From Myotis daubentonii (taxonomy: Eukaryota; Chordata; Mammalia; Chiroptera; Vespertilionidae): a stretch of 64,000 nt of DNA. Made by a program: the position numbers and the translations under genes. Under the pieces are notes generated by a model. That model was not told where the DNA came from. It saw only the letters and a list, made by a program, of their open reading frames with translations, and ran no database searches. The stretch spans positions 54,527,205-54,591,204 of the forward strand of contig NC_081846.1 in assembly GCF_963259705.1 (NCBI RefSeq), in the 5' to 3' direction. Shown here piece by piece: positions 24,143 through 35,210 of the stretch (position 1 is the first letter of the stretch; each line of letters starts with the position of its first letter).

Positions 24143-24729
24143 AAATTAAAAATGGAACTTCCATTTGATCCAGTAATCACACTTCTAGGAATATATCCCA
24201 AGAAGCCAGAAACACCAATCAGAAAGGATATATGCACCTCTATGTTCATAGCAGCACAATTTACAATAGCTAAGATTTGGAAACAGCCTATGTGCCCATC
24301 AGCAAATGAGTGGATAGAAAACTGTGGTACATCTACACAATGGAATTCTATGCTGCTGTAAAAAAGAAGGAAGTCTTACCATTTGCAACAGCATGGATGG
24401 AACTAGAAAGCATTATGCTAAGTGAAATAAGCCAGACAGAGAAAGATAAATAGCACATGATCTCACTCATTTGTGAAATATAACATAAACTGATGAACAA
24501 AAATAGAACCAGAGACATAGAAACATCGGACAGACCTATAAGGGAAGACGGGGGGGGGGGGAGGTGGTGAGAGATCAACCAAAGGACTTGTATGAATGCA
24601 TATGAGCAAAACCAATGGACACAACAGTGTGGGGGGTGAGGGTTTGTGCTTGGGGTAGGGGTGGTGGGGGAGAGGTCAATGGGGGGAAAAAGGAGACTCG
24701 TAATACTTTAAACAATAAAGAATTTAAAA
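24143..24729 (+). mobile_element. 5'-truncated L1, copy B, in the A-tail of copy A
   Basis: Begins at ttaaaaatggaacttccatt within the ORF2 C-terminus (frame intact here: MELPFDPVITLLGIYPKKPE) and continues through a 3'UTR of a different subtype, ending aaacaataaagaatttaaaa. A 12-G run lies at about 24550-24561. It directly follows copy A's A-tail, and copy A's right target duplication comes after it, so B inserted into that tail. Confidence 0.85.
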
Positions 24730-24797
24730 AAGAAGAACAAAAATTCAAGAAACTTAGTGATAAATGTCATTATTCTGAAATGACTTGGCATTAATTA

Positions 24798-25012
24798 TTT
24801 TTTTAAAATATATTTTATTGATTTTTTATAGAGAGGAAGGGAGAGAGATAGAGAGTTAGAAACATCGATGAGAGAGAAACATCAATCAGCTGCCTCCTGC
24901 ACACCTCCTACTGGGGATGTGCCCGCAGCCCAGGTACATGACCGGAATCAAACCTGGGACCTTTCAGTCCACAGGCCGACACTTTATCCACTGAACCAAA
25001 CCAGTTACGGCT
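24798..25012 (-). mobile_element. Ves SINE
   Basis: Antisense copy from T-rich tail (aaaatatattttattgattt) to the tRNA-like head ending ccaaaccagttacggct. Imperfect flanks ggcattaatta and tgcatttatta. Confidence 0.9.
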
Positions 25013-25745
25013 GACTTTGCATTTATTAATCCTGATCTAAATTATTTTTAAAGATGATATAATTTTTAAAGATGAATAATTTTTATTTCTTTTAATTAGT
25101 CAAAACATTCTACAAATTAACTTCATATCATGTTAAAAATCCAAAAAGTAATAAAAATACATATCATTGAGATATGAATACCAGTATATTTTGAAAATAT
25201 TAGGGATAATGAAACAGAAATACTAAGAGAAAATTTCCTATACATTTGTACCACTGTCTTAAGCAAAACAACAAGTTGAGATGGCAGTGTTATTTTTTTT
25301 TAATCTTGAAACATAGTAGGCCTCAACATTTCCTGAATAAATAAAATGAATCCTAACAATAGGTATTTTCTAAGAAAAAAGGAAAGGAGAATTTCAATTT
25401 TGACAGGCTATCAGACAGCTTGAGGCTGGATATTTATAGCACTCAAAGAGAGGCTTACAGTTCAAGTTAGTCAAGAAACAGGTTAACAAGGAATGCTTAT
25501 AGGATATGATAGCTGCACCTAGAAAAGGATAACCATCCAATTGTTATGAACTCAAATTCAAAGAAAACAGCAGTAAATAATACAAATTTAAATACAAATA
25601 AAAGCAGTAAATAATACTAATCTGTAGGAGTTCATAACAGAGTGAAATCAAGGATAACCTGGGCGACAAGGGAAGTTTCATGGAAAGGTAAGACTTGAGT
25701 TGAGCCATAGTATGTAGAGCATGGGGAAAAATAAGGTGAAATAGA
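25013..25745. other. Intronic unique DNA
   Basis: Nothing recognised apart from a local duplication of cagtaaataatac at 25571-25583 and 25605-25617. Confidence 0.45.
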
Positions 25746-25757
25746 GCATCTATTTTT

Positions 25758-25788
25758 TAATGTTTTATATTTACTTCAGAGATAGGAA

Positions 25789-25833
<45 letters not shown>

Positions 25834-25989
25834 CAATGATGAGAGACAATCATTGATTAGCTGCCTCCTGCATGGCCTCTACTTGGGTTCGAGCCCACAA
25901 CCTGAGCATGTGTCCTGACCACGAATCAAACAATGGCCTCCTGTTTCATAGGTCGATGCTCAACCACTGAGCCACAATGGCCAGGCATG
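25758..25989 (-). mobile_element. Ves-type SINE, older subfamily, with (GA)n
   Basis: Antisense SINE with a (GA)n expansion at about 25795-25828 and head ending gagccacaatggccaggc. Perfect 12-bp duplication gcatctattttt at 25746-25757 and 25990-26001. Confidence 0.9.
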
Positions 25990-26275
25990 GCATCTATTTT
26001 TATAATGACTGAAGCTTGCAATTCACTATTATTTTAAAGCGTTTATGTTTTCTTGTTTTATTTTGCAAGGAAGGGGGAGAAAAGAGATCAACATATGTCC
26101 TAGGATACTTAAAAAATGAATACAAAAGAGAAGGTTGCTACTCTCTACCTTCCCAACCCCATTTTTACTAAATTATAATTTCTGAACAGCCCTGCCACTT
26201 TGCTTCAGGGAAATAGGTCAGGAAATGAACAAAATGTACAACTGTAAAATTTTCCATATTTAGCTTTATACTGTA

Positions 26276-26709
26276 CTAGAGGCCTGGTGCACAAAATTCA
26301 TGCGGGGTGGAGGGGTGTCCCTCAGCCCAGTTTGCACCCTCTCCAATCTGGGCTATCCCTCTCACAAGCCAGGACTGCTGGCTCCCAACTGCTCGCCTGC
26401 CTGCCTGCCTGATTGCCCCTAACCACTCCCCTGCCAGCCTGATCGATGCATAACTGTTTCCCTGCCGGGCCGATTGCTCCTAACTGCCCTCCCCTGCCAG
26501 CCTGGTTGCCCCCAACTGCCCTCCTCTGCCGACCCGGTCACCCCTAACTTCCCTCCCTTGCCAGCCTGATTGCCCCCAACTTCCCTCTCTTTCAGGCCTG
26601 GTCCCTCCCAACTGCCCTCCACTGCCGGCCATCTTGTGTCCACATGGGGGAAGCCATCTTGTGTGTTGGAGTGATGGTCAATTTGTAAATTACCTCTTTA
26701 TTGGATAGA
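26276..26709 (-). mobile_element. HeliBat-type Helitron with minisatellite core
   Basis: Antisense: starts CTAGAGGCCTGGTGCACAAA after host A and ends at attacctctttattggataga (5' end TCTATCC on the minus strand). The core (about 26390-26640) is a degenerate tandem array of units like ctaactgccctcccctgcc, about 35-40 bp each. The same array type recurs in the Helitron at 49524. Confidence 0.88.
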
Positions 26710-26950
26710 ATTATTCAAAAGATGTATGCACATGTAGAAAGTGGCTTATTTGGGGAATTATGGTAATTGGAAACACAAAGGCTTGCTTGGAAAAACTGAA
26801 GAGTCATTGAGGAGAAAATCAGAGTTCCATGAAGACAGTGTGGAATTCAACTGTGAAACTGAAGGAATAAAACAAAATATCTGAAAGCAAAGATGAAAAA
26901 TACTTGGCATTCCTGTATAGATGTTTGCAAATAAGAAGTAGATAGTGTTG

Positions 26951-26974
26951 TAGTTTTTTTTTTTTTTTTTTTTT
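26951..26974. repeat. Poly(T) tract
   Basis: Over 20 consecutive T; possibly the antisense A-tail of an unrecognised retrocopy. Confidence 0.7.
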
Positions 26975-26984
26975 ATGGTCACAA

Positions 26985-27200
26985 TATTTTAGCAGCTTCT
27001 CTCGTTGGAGGTAGAATCTATTCTTCCAACCCTTGAATCTGGATTTGGGTATGTGACTTGTTTTGACCTATGAGACATTAGCAAACGTGACAGAAACAAA
27101 GGTCCAGCAAATACTTGGGCATTGGTTTTTCCTCTCTATTGCTTCTGGGAATTCCTATGTCACCATGCAATCAGGTCTATCAGATATGTTTAATTTTATA
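26985..27200 (+). mobile_element. MLT1-like LTR fragment
   Basis: gttggaggtagaatctattc, cccttgaatctggatttggg and gtgacttgttttgacctatg follow the interior of an MLT1-type LTR. No coding part. Confidence 0.55.
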
Positions 27201-29135
27201 TATATAAACACCAGTATATACTCCCTTGGCACCTTATACTTCCCAATAAAACTTTTCAAATTTCAAATAACTAATGATATCATCAGGTACATAATGCCCC
27301 GATAGGATCTATACTTAGCAATACAGTCTGTTTAATCATGTTTCTATTTTCAGTATCTGGCATATTAAGAGCTCAGCAAGTGTTTCCTGAATAAATAAGT
27401 GAAAACAAATCTTAACCCCTTTTTATAGCATTTTATGCTGCAGTAGGCTGAAAAATTCAAATGCTGGCTCACAAAAGGGGAGATCAGACTTCAAGGAATA
27501 GGATATGTATTGGCAAGTGAAATGTAGATGGTATACCTTGTGAAGGGGGGTGGGGAACAAAAAGGGTCCAGAAATATATATTAGCACTTAACCTGTTTTT
27601 ACCAGGAAGTAAACAGAGTTGTTATTTCCTTAAACATTTATTGCAATAAACATGGATTTATACTGACATATAGAAATTATGTTTCTCATTTTTCAGTTTT
27701 TTGCAGGAAATTTTGGATGAAAACAATGACTTGCACAAGTGCCTGAAGCTGGCTCACCCAGTTCTCCCGGGGCAGCTGTGCACACCTCTTCCTCACTGTG
27801 TGTTCAGTTTGGTGATGTGAAATCAGCCACAGAAAAAAATAGGTAACCATGAATTTTGACAAATGCCATAAATCGAGGCTGTGGGTGGGTTGGGGAGGGG
27901 ATGTTTACTGGGAGGGTTATCAGAACATCATTACCTGGTGCCTGATAGAAAAATGGAAACATAAAGATGAAATTTCCTAATTTTTCTTTTCTTTTTATTT
28001 TATTTATTTATTTGTTTATTTATTTATTTGTTTTTGGCTGCTGACAGTTTTCTGTACTGAGAGGTGATCTGCTCAAGTTACCTTAATAAGGCTGCCTGAT
28101 CTTTCTGGAAAGATCCACTTGTGCAGTTCTATAATTACGTGGTTATTGAGTAAATATCCACCTATGAGTGAAGAATATAAAATAATTATTTGGGGTGAGG
28201 GAAAAAGCATAAAGCTCAGATGTTGGAAAGTGAAATTAGGAGGTATCCTTGCTCCTGTATCCACTGTGATCCTCACATTAACATAGGTTTTACAAAGAGT
28301 TATTAGGAAGAAGAAAAGCTAAACCCAAGTCCCTTTGCTTTGAGAATTAAAGTCACTAAACCATTTACAGTGCCCTAAATGACAACAAGCAGAAATGGAT
28401 ACATTCCCTCATTTCCATCCCCGTCTGGAGGAAAGATCACCTCTGGGAAGAGAGTCTGGCCCACTTCCCAAACTCAACGGCAGCCACTAGACTACAAAGG
28501 ATGTGTGCGCACACACCGCTGGATCTATGCCCATCACATGACTGATGCTAAAGGCCTTTACAACAAAGTCACTTAGGTATGAGTGGAGAAGGGGGACACA
28601 TGTGCCCTTACAATAAGGGAAATTAAAGACCTGGGTCACTAAGAAGTTTAATACTTAAGGCTCAAGGCAGGTTTTGGTACATGTGTATGTGGATGAGGAG
28701 GTTATGTGGCTAACTGAAGAACACTGTACAGATAAATTATGAAGGATCAATAGCTGTAGTGGACAGGACCTTCCACCACATGATGGGGGCGGGGGGTAGT
28801 CACATTACTCTAGTGTAACTTGCATTACCCCAACTCCTTGGATGGCACCAGATTTCTACCTGGTGGCAGAAGAAACTGAAACTATAGTAATAGGCTAGGC
28901 TGTCCAGTGTTGAACATTTGTTGACATAAATCTTGAGGGGCAAATCTAGCATATAAGGATCATAATTTTATCTTTATTTTTCACTGCTATATTATTAATA
29001 CCTGGATTAGTGTCTAGCACTTAATAATAGGCACTCAAAAGAGAGTTGGAGGAATGACTGAATGAATGAATCTGGTGTTCATTTCATTCTCACCTGAGGA
29101 TAGCAACAGATTATGCATTAAAGTCTGACTCAACC
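27201..29135. other. Mostly unique intron with small ancient repeats
   Basis: Holds an L2-like tail at about 27325-27405, a (TTTA/TTTG)n stretch at 27984-28032, and another L2-like end at about 28975-29070 (tgtctagcacttaataatag then gaatgaatgaatc). The rest is unrecognised. Confidence 0.5.
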
Positions 29136-29143
29136 ACTTAGTT

Positions 29144-29364
29144 CAGTGGTTCTCAACCTTGGCTGCACATTAGAATCACCTGGGAATCTTTTTAAAATCC
29201 TGACTTCTGGGCCTCATCCTCTGGAAATTCTGTTTCTTTGTTACTAATGTTGTGGCCCCACCCCATAACAAAGAAACAGAATTTCCAGAGGATGAGGCCC
29301 AGAAATCAGAATTTTAAAAGATTCCCAGGAGATTCTAATGTGCAGCCAAGGTTGAGAACCACTT
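29144..29364. mobile_element. hAT MITE forming one long hairpin
   Basis: The left arm starts cagtggttctcaaccttggc. The right arm is its near-perfect reverse complement, ending gccaaggttgagaaccactt. Arms are about 100 bp each with a loop of about 20 bp near 29246-29265. Flanked by 8-bp repeats acttagtt (29136-29143) and acttaatt (29365-29372). Confidence 0.88.
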
Positions 29365-29557
29365 ACTTAATTGAAGTAACCCTAGGAAAACTTGGGAGGA
29401 GAATTCCAAGAGAAATACCATATATTTCCAGAACTCTACCAGGCAGGTACTACCTCTGAGTTATTGTATTTTGAATGCTAACCAAATATGACTTAAGTTT
29501 ACATCTCAAGATGATAAAGCCAGACATAACTTTTTTATTTAAAAAAATTATATTTGA
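29365..29557. other. Short intronic spacer
   Basis: Between the MITE and the Helitron cluster; nothing recognised. Confidence 0.4.
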
Positions 29558-29714
29558 CTAGAAGCCTGATGCATGAAATTCATGCAAGAGTAGGCCTTCC
29601 TTCCCCCAACTGCCAGCACCAGCTCCCCTCTGGCACCTGGGACCTGGACTTCCCTCCCACCGCGGGCAGACACCCAGAACCCAGGCTTCCCTCACAGCCC
29701 CAGCTTCATCAGGA
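29558..29714 (-). mobile_element. Helitron 3' fragment, antisense
   Basis: Starts CTAGAAGCCTGATGCATGAA after host A: an antisense HeliBat 3' end with hairpin gcatgaaattcatgc. It has no 5' end; it abuts a plus-strand Helitron body near 29715-29730, so one truncated the other. Confidence 0.75.
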
Positions 29715-29724
29715 AGGTCATCAG

Positions 29725-30416
29725 CAAGATATGCAAATTAACTGCCAACCAAGATGGCGGCCGGCAGCCAGGCAGCTGAAGCGAACAGGAGGCTTGCTTG
29801 CTCCAGTGAAGGAGGAAGCCAAGGTTCCCTGCCTGCCGCTGCCAGTCTCTGAGCTGCAGTATAAGAAACAATGTTGCAATTATAGAAGGTAAATAAACCC
29901 CAGAAACCTACTTTCAGCTGTCAGAGCTGGAGCTAGCAGGACTACAACAGTGTTACAATTATAGAACCCAAACAAACCCAGATACCTGCATTCAGCAGCC
30001 GAGGTCTCAGAGCTGGAGCCAAGCCTCAGAGCTAAAGCTGGCTCTCAGTTCCAGTGACAGCCACAGAAGGTAAATAAATCCCAGAATAAAAAAAAAGAAA
30101 AAAAGGAGAGGTTGGGAGATTCAGTCACCCGCCAGCCTGAAAATGGCCCTCAGCCCCTCACCCAGACTGGCCAGGCACCCCAGTGGGGACCCCCACCCTG
30201 AAAGGGGTGTGACCAGCTACAAAGAGCCATCATCCCCTCATCCAGGCTGGCCAGGCACCCAAGCAGGACCCCCACCCTGAAGGGGGTGTGACCAGATGCA
30301 AACAGCCATCATCCCCTCACCCAGGCTGGCCAGGCACCCCAGTGGAGACCCCCACCCTAATCCAGGACACCCTTAAGAGCAAGCCAGCTGGCCCCCACCC
30401 GTGCACCAGGCCTCTA
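29725..30416 (+). mobile_element. Helitron body (family X), 5' end missing
   Basis: Begins at atatgcaaattaactgccaa and matches the element at 30891-31523 in order: aagatggcggccggcagcca, A-rich linker aaaaaaaagaaaaaaaggag, then a tandem array of about 80-bp units containing ccaggctggccaggcacccc (three units, about 30130-30370). Ends gtgcaccaggcctcta directly joined to the next Helitron's TCC. Confidence 0.8.
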
Positions 30417-30887
30417 TCCTTATAGTAAAAGGGTAATATGCAAACTGACCCTAACAGCAGAAGGACTGGAAATGACTGGTCACTATGACACACACTGACC
30501 ACCAGGGGGCAGACGCTCAATGCAGGAGCTGCCCTCTGGTGGTCAGGGCACTCTCACATGGGAAGAGCTCTGCCCAGCCACAAGCAAGGCTGATGGCTGC
30601 CAGTACAGCGGTGGTGGTAGGAGCCTCTCCTGCCTCCTCAGCAGCGCTAAGGATGTCCGACTGCAGTTTAGGCCTGCTCCCCACTGGCAAGTGGACATCC
30701 CCCAAGGGCTGCCGGGTTGCCAGAGGGATGTCTGATTGCCATCTTAGGCCCAATCCCCCGGGGAGCAGGCCTAAGCCAGCAGGTCATTATCTCCCAAGGG
30801 GTCCCAGACTGCGAGAGGGCACAGGCCGTGCTGAGGTGCCCCCCCCTACCCCCTGAGTGCACAAATTTTTGTGCACTGGGCCTCTAG
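30417..30887 (+). mobile_element. HeliBat-type Helitron, directly abutting the previous one
   Basis: 5' end TCCTTATAGTAAAAGGGTAA with atgcaaactgaccctaa; interior with gaccaccagggggcagacgc; hairpin gcacaaatttttgtgc; 3' end GGCCTCTAG with host T after. The 5' neighbour base is A, the final base of the previous element's CTA. Confidence 0.92.
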
Positions 30888-30890
30888 TCC

Positions 30891-31523
30891 TCCTATCTAA
30901 TAAAAGAGAAACATGGTAATTGGCCTACGACCGCTACCCTTCCCATTGGCTAATCAGGGCAATATGCAAATTAACTGCCAGCCAAGATGGCAGCCGGCAG
31001 CCAGGCAGCTTGAAACTAACATGAGGCTTTCTTGCTTAAGTGACGGAGGATTCCAACGTTCCCCGCCTGCCTTGCCGGCCTCTGAGCTTGCAGTTTAAGA
31101 AACATTGTAATGAATATAGAAGCTAAACAAAACCCCAGGAACCTGCTTTAGTCCGTCGGACTTCAGCCAGCAGGATCGCAACATTGTAAGCAAAGGCCAG
31201 AAAACTACTTTCAGCAGCGGAGGCCTAAGAGCTGGAGCCAAGCCTCAAAGCTAAAGCTGGCCCAGAATAAAAAAAAAAGAAAAAGAAAAAAAGGAGCAGT
31301 TGGGAGCCTCAGTCACCCCCAGCCTGAAAACAGCCCTTAGCCCCTCACCCAGACTGGCCAGGCAACCCAGTGGGGACCCCCACCCTGAAGGGTGTGTGAC
31401 CAGCTGCAAACAGCCATCATCCCCTCACCCAGGCTGGCCAGGCACCCCAGTGGGGACCTCCACCCTGATCCAGGACACCCTTCAGGGCAAACCAGCCAGC
31501 CCCACCCATGCACCAGGCCTCTA
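30891..31523 (+). mobile_element. Helitron (family X), complete 5' end
   Basis: 5' end TCCTATCTAATAAAAGAG; then gcaatatgcaaattaactgc, the same body and tandem array as 29725-30416 (two and a half units, about 31318-31480), and 3' end gcaccaggcctcta without the final G, again joined straight to TCCTATATAG of the next element. Confidence 0.88.
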
Positions 31524-32026
31524 TCCTATATAGTAAAAGGGTAATATGCCTCCCAGCACTGGGATCAGTGTGACAGGGGGCAGCTCCCAAACACCCTGAT
31601 CAGCCCTGCTCTGTGCCTGATAGGGGGGAGCTCCCCAACCCCCTGATCACCCTGCGGCTCTGTGTGTGACAGGGTGCGGTGCCCCAACCCCCTGATCGGC
31701 CCTGCTCTGTGTGTGACAGGGTACAGAGCCCCAACCACCCTGATGGGCCCTGCTCTGTGAGTGACAGGGGGCAGTGCACCAACCCCCTGATTGGCCCTGC
31801 CTTGAGTGTGACAGGGGGCGGCGCCCCAACTCCCCAATCGGCCCTGCTGTGAGCCTGACCAGGGGCTGCACCTAGGGATTGGGCCTGCCCTCTGTCACCC
31901 GGGAGCAGGCCTAAGCCAGCAGGTCATTATCTCCCGAGGGGTCCCAGACTGCGAGAGGGCACAGGCCGGGCTGAGGGATCCCCCCTCGCCCCCGAGTGAA
32001 CAAATTTTTGTGCACCGGGCCTCTAG
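31524..32026 (+). mobile_element. Helitron with 47-bp minisatellite
   Basis: 5' end TCCTATATAGTAAAAGGG; about six tandem 47-bp units of the gtgtgacagggtgcggtgcc type at 31567-31860; then a segment shared with 30417-30887 (gcaggcctaagccagcaggt); hairpin acaaatttttgt and 3' end GGCCTCTAG. Open frames on the minus strand here are by-products of the repeat. Confidence 0.9.
31567..31860. repeat. 47-bp tandem repeat within Helitron
   Basis: About six diverged units, each with gtgacaggg, gccccaacccc, ctgatcggccctgctct in order. 47 is not a multiple of 3, so the frame shifts between units. Confidence 0.85.
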
Positions 32027-32322
32027 TATATATATAAAAGCCCAGCGACCAGAATGGCAGAACGACCAGAACAACCAGAATGACTGGTGGCTATGGCACA
32101 TACTGCAGCAGCCAACCAGCCTGATCTGGACCCTGACTGGACCCCCTGGCCAGCCTGGCCAGCCTGGCCCCCGATCTGCCCCAACACCCCAATCAGGGGT
32201 GGGCCTGGCCGGCCAACTGCCTGTGGCCCCTCCCACCCCCCACTGGCCCAACCCGATGAGCCCCCATCGGGGCAGGATGGCAGGACCCCATCTGTGCACA
32301 AATTTGTGCACCGGGCCTCTAG
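32027..32322 (+). mobile_element. HeliBat-type Helitron, fourth in the row
   Basis: Starts tatatatataaaagcccagc (the expected TC is lost or shared with the previous CTAG) and ends with hairpin gcacaaatttgtgc and GGCCTCTAG. Interior: gaccagaatggcagaacgac and a cagcctggccagcctggcc short repeat. Confidence 0.85.
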
Positions 32323-33442
32323 TATTTAATATAATGAAAAAAATTCTTTTTACCTATTATATCTCTGAAATAGTAATTGATTGAAAATATTGCATATACA
32401 TACATACACAAAAACAGTTATCCTCATTCACAGAAGATATGGTTTTAAGTCACATAAATAGCAAATACTCCAAATACTGTACTGTGTCTTATAGAGAGTA
32501 GTAAAAAGCCTGACTTTAAGGAACCATGAAGACAGATTTATAATATAGGCTCTTATTCTACAATTGGCTGCCTAAAAACTGACAACCTAAGCTAGGGATG
32601 CAAAATGTAAAACCAGGACTCCTAAATTATGAAACCATAAATTTGCAGAATTGTTTAGCCACATATATACATTAGAATATATTACTATTCTCATGCAAAC
32701 ACATCTATAACTACTTGTACATGGTGTAAAAACCATATGCAAATTTTAAAAATACTTCAGATATTTCAAATTTCCTTAGAACTACAATATACTGTAAAAG
32801 TGGACTATAAATAACTATCAAGTTACCACTCACTTCAAATATAAGAAATATCATTAATAAATTATGTAACAAAAAAATTGATGTGGGTCACATACAAAAA
32901 TTATGTGAAACATTAAAGTGAAGAAACATGGAAATAATATATAACTCACCTGAGAGTTCATTTTAGGAATTAAAGCAAATTCTATGAATAAAAACTTTAA
33001 GAGAACACTCTCTTATTTGGTTCTTATATTTAGGATACCCATGAAAAAAGAGAACAGTTCATTATACAATGTGCACAGGTGGCATAGATAGCTCAATAAG
33101 GGAATGAAATTTACTATTGGCTTTTTTTTTCTGAAATCTTCAGTATTAGTCTGTCTTCCTAATTTCCATCCTCAAATATCCAAAGTGTTTGACATGCAAA
33201 ATGTACAATTTCAAATGGCTTCTGTGTAATTAATTAACTCTACTAATTATTACCAGTGCATCAAATACAACTTAGAATTGCCCTATCAATTGACTTTGAA
33301 AATCCTTTTATCAACAACACTAAGTTGCAAAAAAGTTAACCAATAGTATCAGGGAAAAATGCTTCTTTCTTTTTCAAAGAAAAGATATTTGGAATAAAGA
33401 AACAATGCGATTATTTATTTTATAGTGCAGCAGAGACAGGAA
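32323..33442. other. Intronic unique DNA, no feature recognised
   Basis: AT-rich; no repeat or exon seen. Confidence 0.45.
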
Positions 33443-33858
33443 TCCTATATAATAAAAGGGTAATATGCAAATTGACCCTAATGGAGGAACAACTGGTCGC
33501 TATGATGCACACTGACCACCAGGGGGCAGACATTCAACACAGGAGCTGCCTCTTGGTGGTCAGTGCGCTCCCACAGGTGGAGCTCCACTGAGCCACAAGC
33601 CAGGCTGAAGGGCTAGCAGGCTGCCAGAGGGATGTCTGACTGCCAGCTTAGGCCCAATCCTCCAGGGGAGTGAGTCTAAGTCAGCAGGTGGACATACCCT
33701 GAGGGCTCCTGGGCTGCCAGAGGGATGTCTGACTGCCAGCTTAGGCCGATCCCCCGGGGAGCGAGCCTAAGTTGGCAAGTGGATATCCCCAGAGGGCTCC
33801 CGGACTGCAAGAGGGCACATCCCCTGAGTGCATGAATTTTCGTGTACCGGGCCTCCAG
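33443..33858 (+). mobile_element. HeliBat-type Helitron
   Basis: 5' TCCTATATAATAAAAGGG after host A, atgcaaattgaccctaat, interior duplicated block (gggatgtctgactgccagct twice, at 33629 and 33723), hairpin gcatgaattttcgtgtacc and 3' end CTCCAG (mutated CTAG) before TT. Confidence 0.92.
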
Positions 33859-34134
33859 TTTAAAATAAGAGAATAAGAAGTTATAATGAAAATAGTCTCC
33901 AGTGGTAGTGAGGTTTCTTTCCTATTTGTGAGAATGAGAATTTACTAATTATAAAACTTTCAAATGTTTGCAAAATCATTTGGAGAATTATGTGATATGG
34001 GTACTAATTATCAAATTCCTTATTGCTTCATAATATGACCATCTCAACTTTTAAAAATAGTCATGATCAAGTGAATATATGTGCTCCAGTCTTCCAGTTA
34101 ATCGTCATCTTGCTGCATTCAGTCACCTATAAAC
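33859..34134. other. Intronic DNA
   Basis: Nothing recognised. Confidence 0.4.
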
Positions 34135-34275
34135 AAGGTGCATTTGAATCCGGCTCTAAGGCTTGCTAGTCATGTGGATTGGGCAAGTCAATCTTTTGTG
34201 TTTAGTTTCTTTATTTGTAAAATGGAGATCATAGTAATACTTACCTCATTGATTAAAATCAAGGATTAATTCATT
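34135..34275 (+). mobile_element. MIR SINE
   Basis: Motifs in MIR order: gaatccggctctaaggcttg, gtggattgggcaagtcaatc, tttgtaaaatggagatcata, then attaaaatcaaggattaat. Confidence 0.8.
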
Positions 34276-34299
34276 CTTCACTATCTGAACTTCCTCTTA

Positions 34300-34500
34300 C
34301 AAATATTTAAATTTCATCTCCAGTCATTCTTTACCTCTAGGCACACTATCCTAATGCTTTAGCCACACCATGTTTGCCATCCCTTGCATACAACTGGTCC
34401 TTCCTTCTTTGCCTTCAGAACTCCTATTCATTTTTCAAAGCCTGCCTCTGCCTCTCTGAAGCCACCTTTGGTCTCTCTCAGCAGATTCCACATTTTCCTC
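34300..34500 (+). mobile_element. L2 fragment
   Basis: Blocks typical of the L2 3' half: gaactcctattcatttttca, aagcctgcctctgcctctct, gaagccacctttggtctctc. Diverged. Confidence 0.6.
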
Positions 34501-35129
34501 CTAATGACAATTTTTTGGAAATGAAAGATTAGAAAGAAAAAGTCTAGGCCCAATTTTTAGCTTTTTCTTTTCCACCATATTATTTTTTACCTCAGTTGTA
34601 AAATACTATATTATAATTATAGGTACTACCATTGATAAATCAGAATCATGTTGTATGATAGCTTTGTGCTAGGTGTTTTATTACATTATCTCTGGACATT
34701 GGGTCCATTATGCATTAATGTCCCCAAAGGTAATAAACTAGTAACATAACTATTTTTCCCCTCAAATGAAATGAGCAAAAGAATATCAAGATAGAGGTAT
34801 CATTTTCTCTATTAAATCCTTGACTTTAAAGTAATTTAATATTTGCTAAAAGCAATATATAATAAAGAAAATGTTGTTTTATTTAATTTTTAAGCCAGAT
34901 TTAAAGATTAGTTTAACTTTTCCATTAAAGTTTTATATTTATGAATTCTTGAATAACAGAATAAAATGTAACTAGGTTTATCTTCATACAGCAAAACATA
35001 CTTAGAAACTACTGTATTTACATGTTAGATGTTTGAAGGGTGATTAAATACTTGATGAGTGTTAATTATGTACCTAATTACATTATACAAATTTAATTTC
35101 TTAGTGACATATTATTGAACAAATCAATA
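34501..35129. other. Intronic unique DNA
   Basis: No feature recognised. Confidence 0.4.
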
Positions 35130-35210
35130 CAACACACAATGAAAGACCATCTCACACTCATTAGGATGGTTACTATCAAACAAACAGAAAGTAAGAAGTG
35201 TTAGCAAGGA
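35130..35210 (+). mobile_element. Small L1 ORF2 fragment
   Basis: accatctcacactcattagg and aagaagtgttagcaaggatt correspond to the L1 ORF2 stretch before the cysteine motif. Isolated 80-bp relic. Confidence 0.65.

Noticed and set aside
31567..31860. Possible CRISPR-like array
   Set aside because: The 47-bp units are contiguous and diverged with no unique spacers, in a eukaryotic transposon.
31565..32311. Several long frames on both strands
   Set aside because: Produced by GC-rich tandem repeats inside Helitrons; they overlap in many frames and have only repeat-derived residues.
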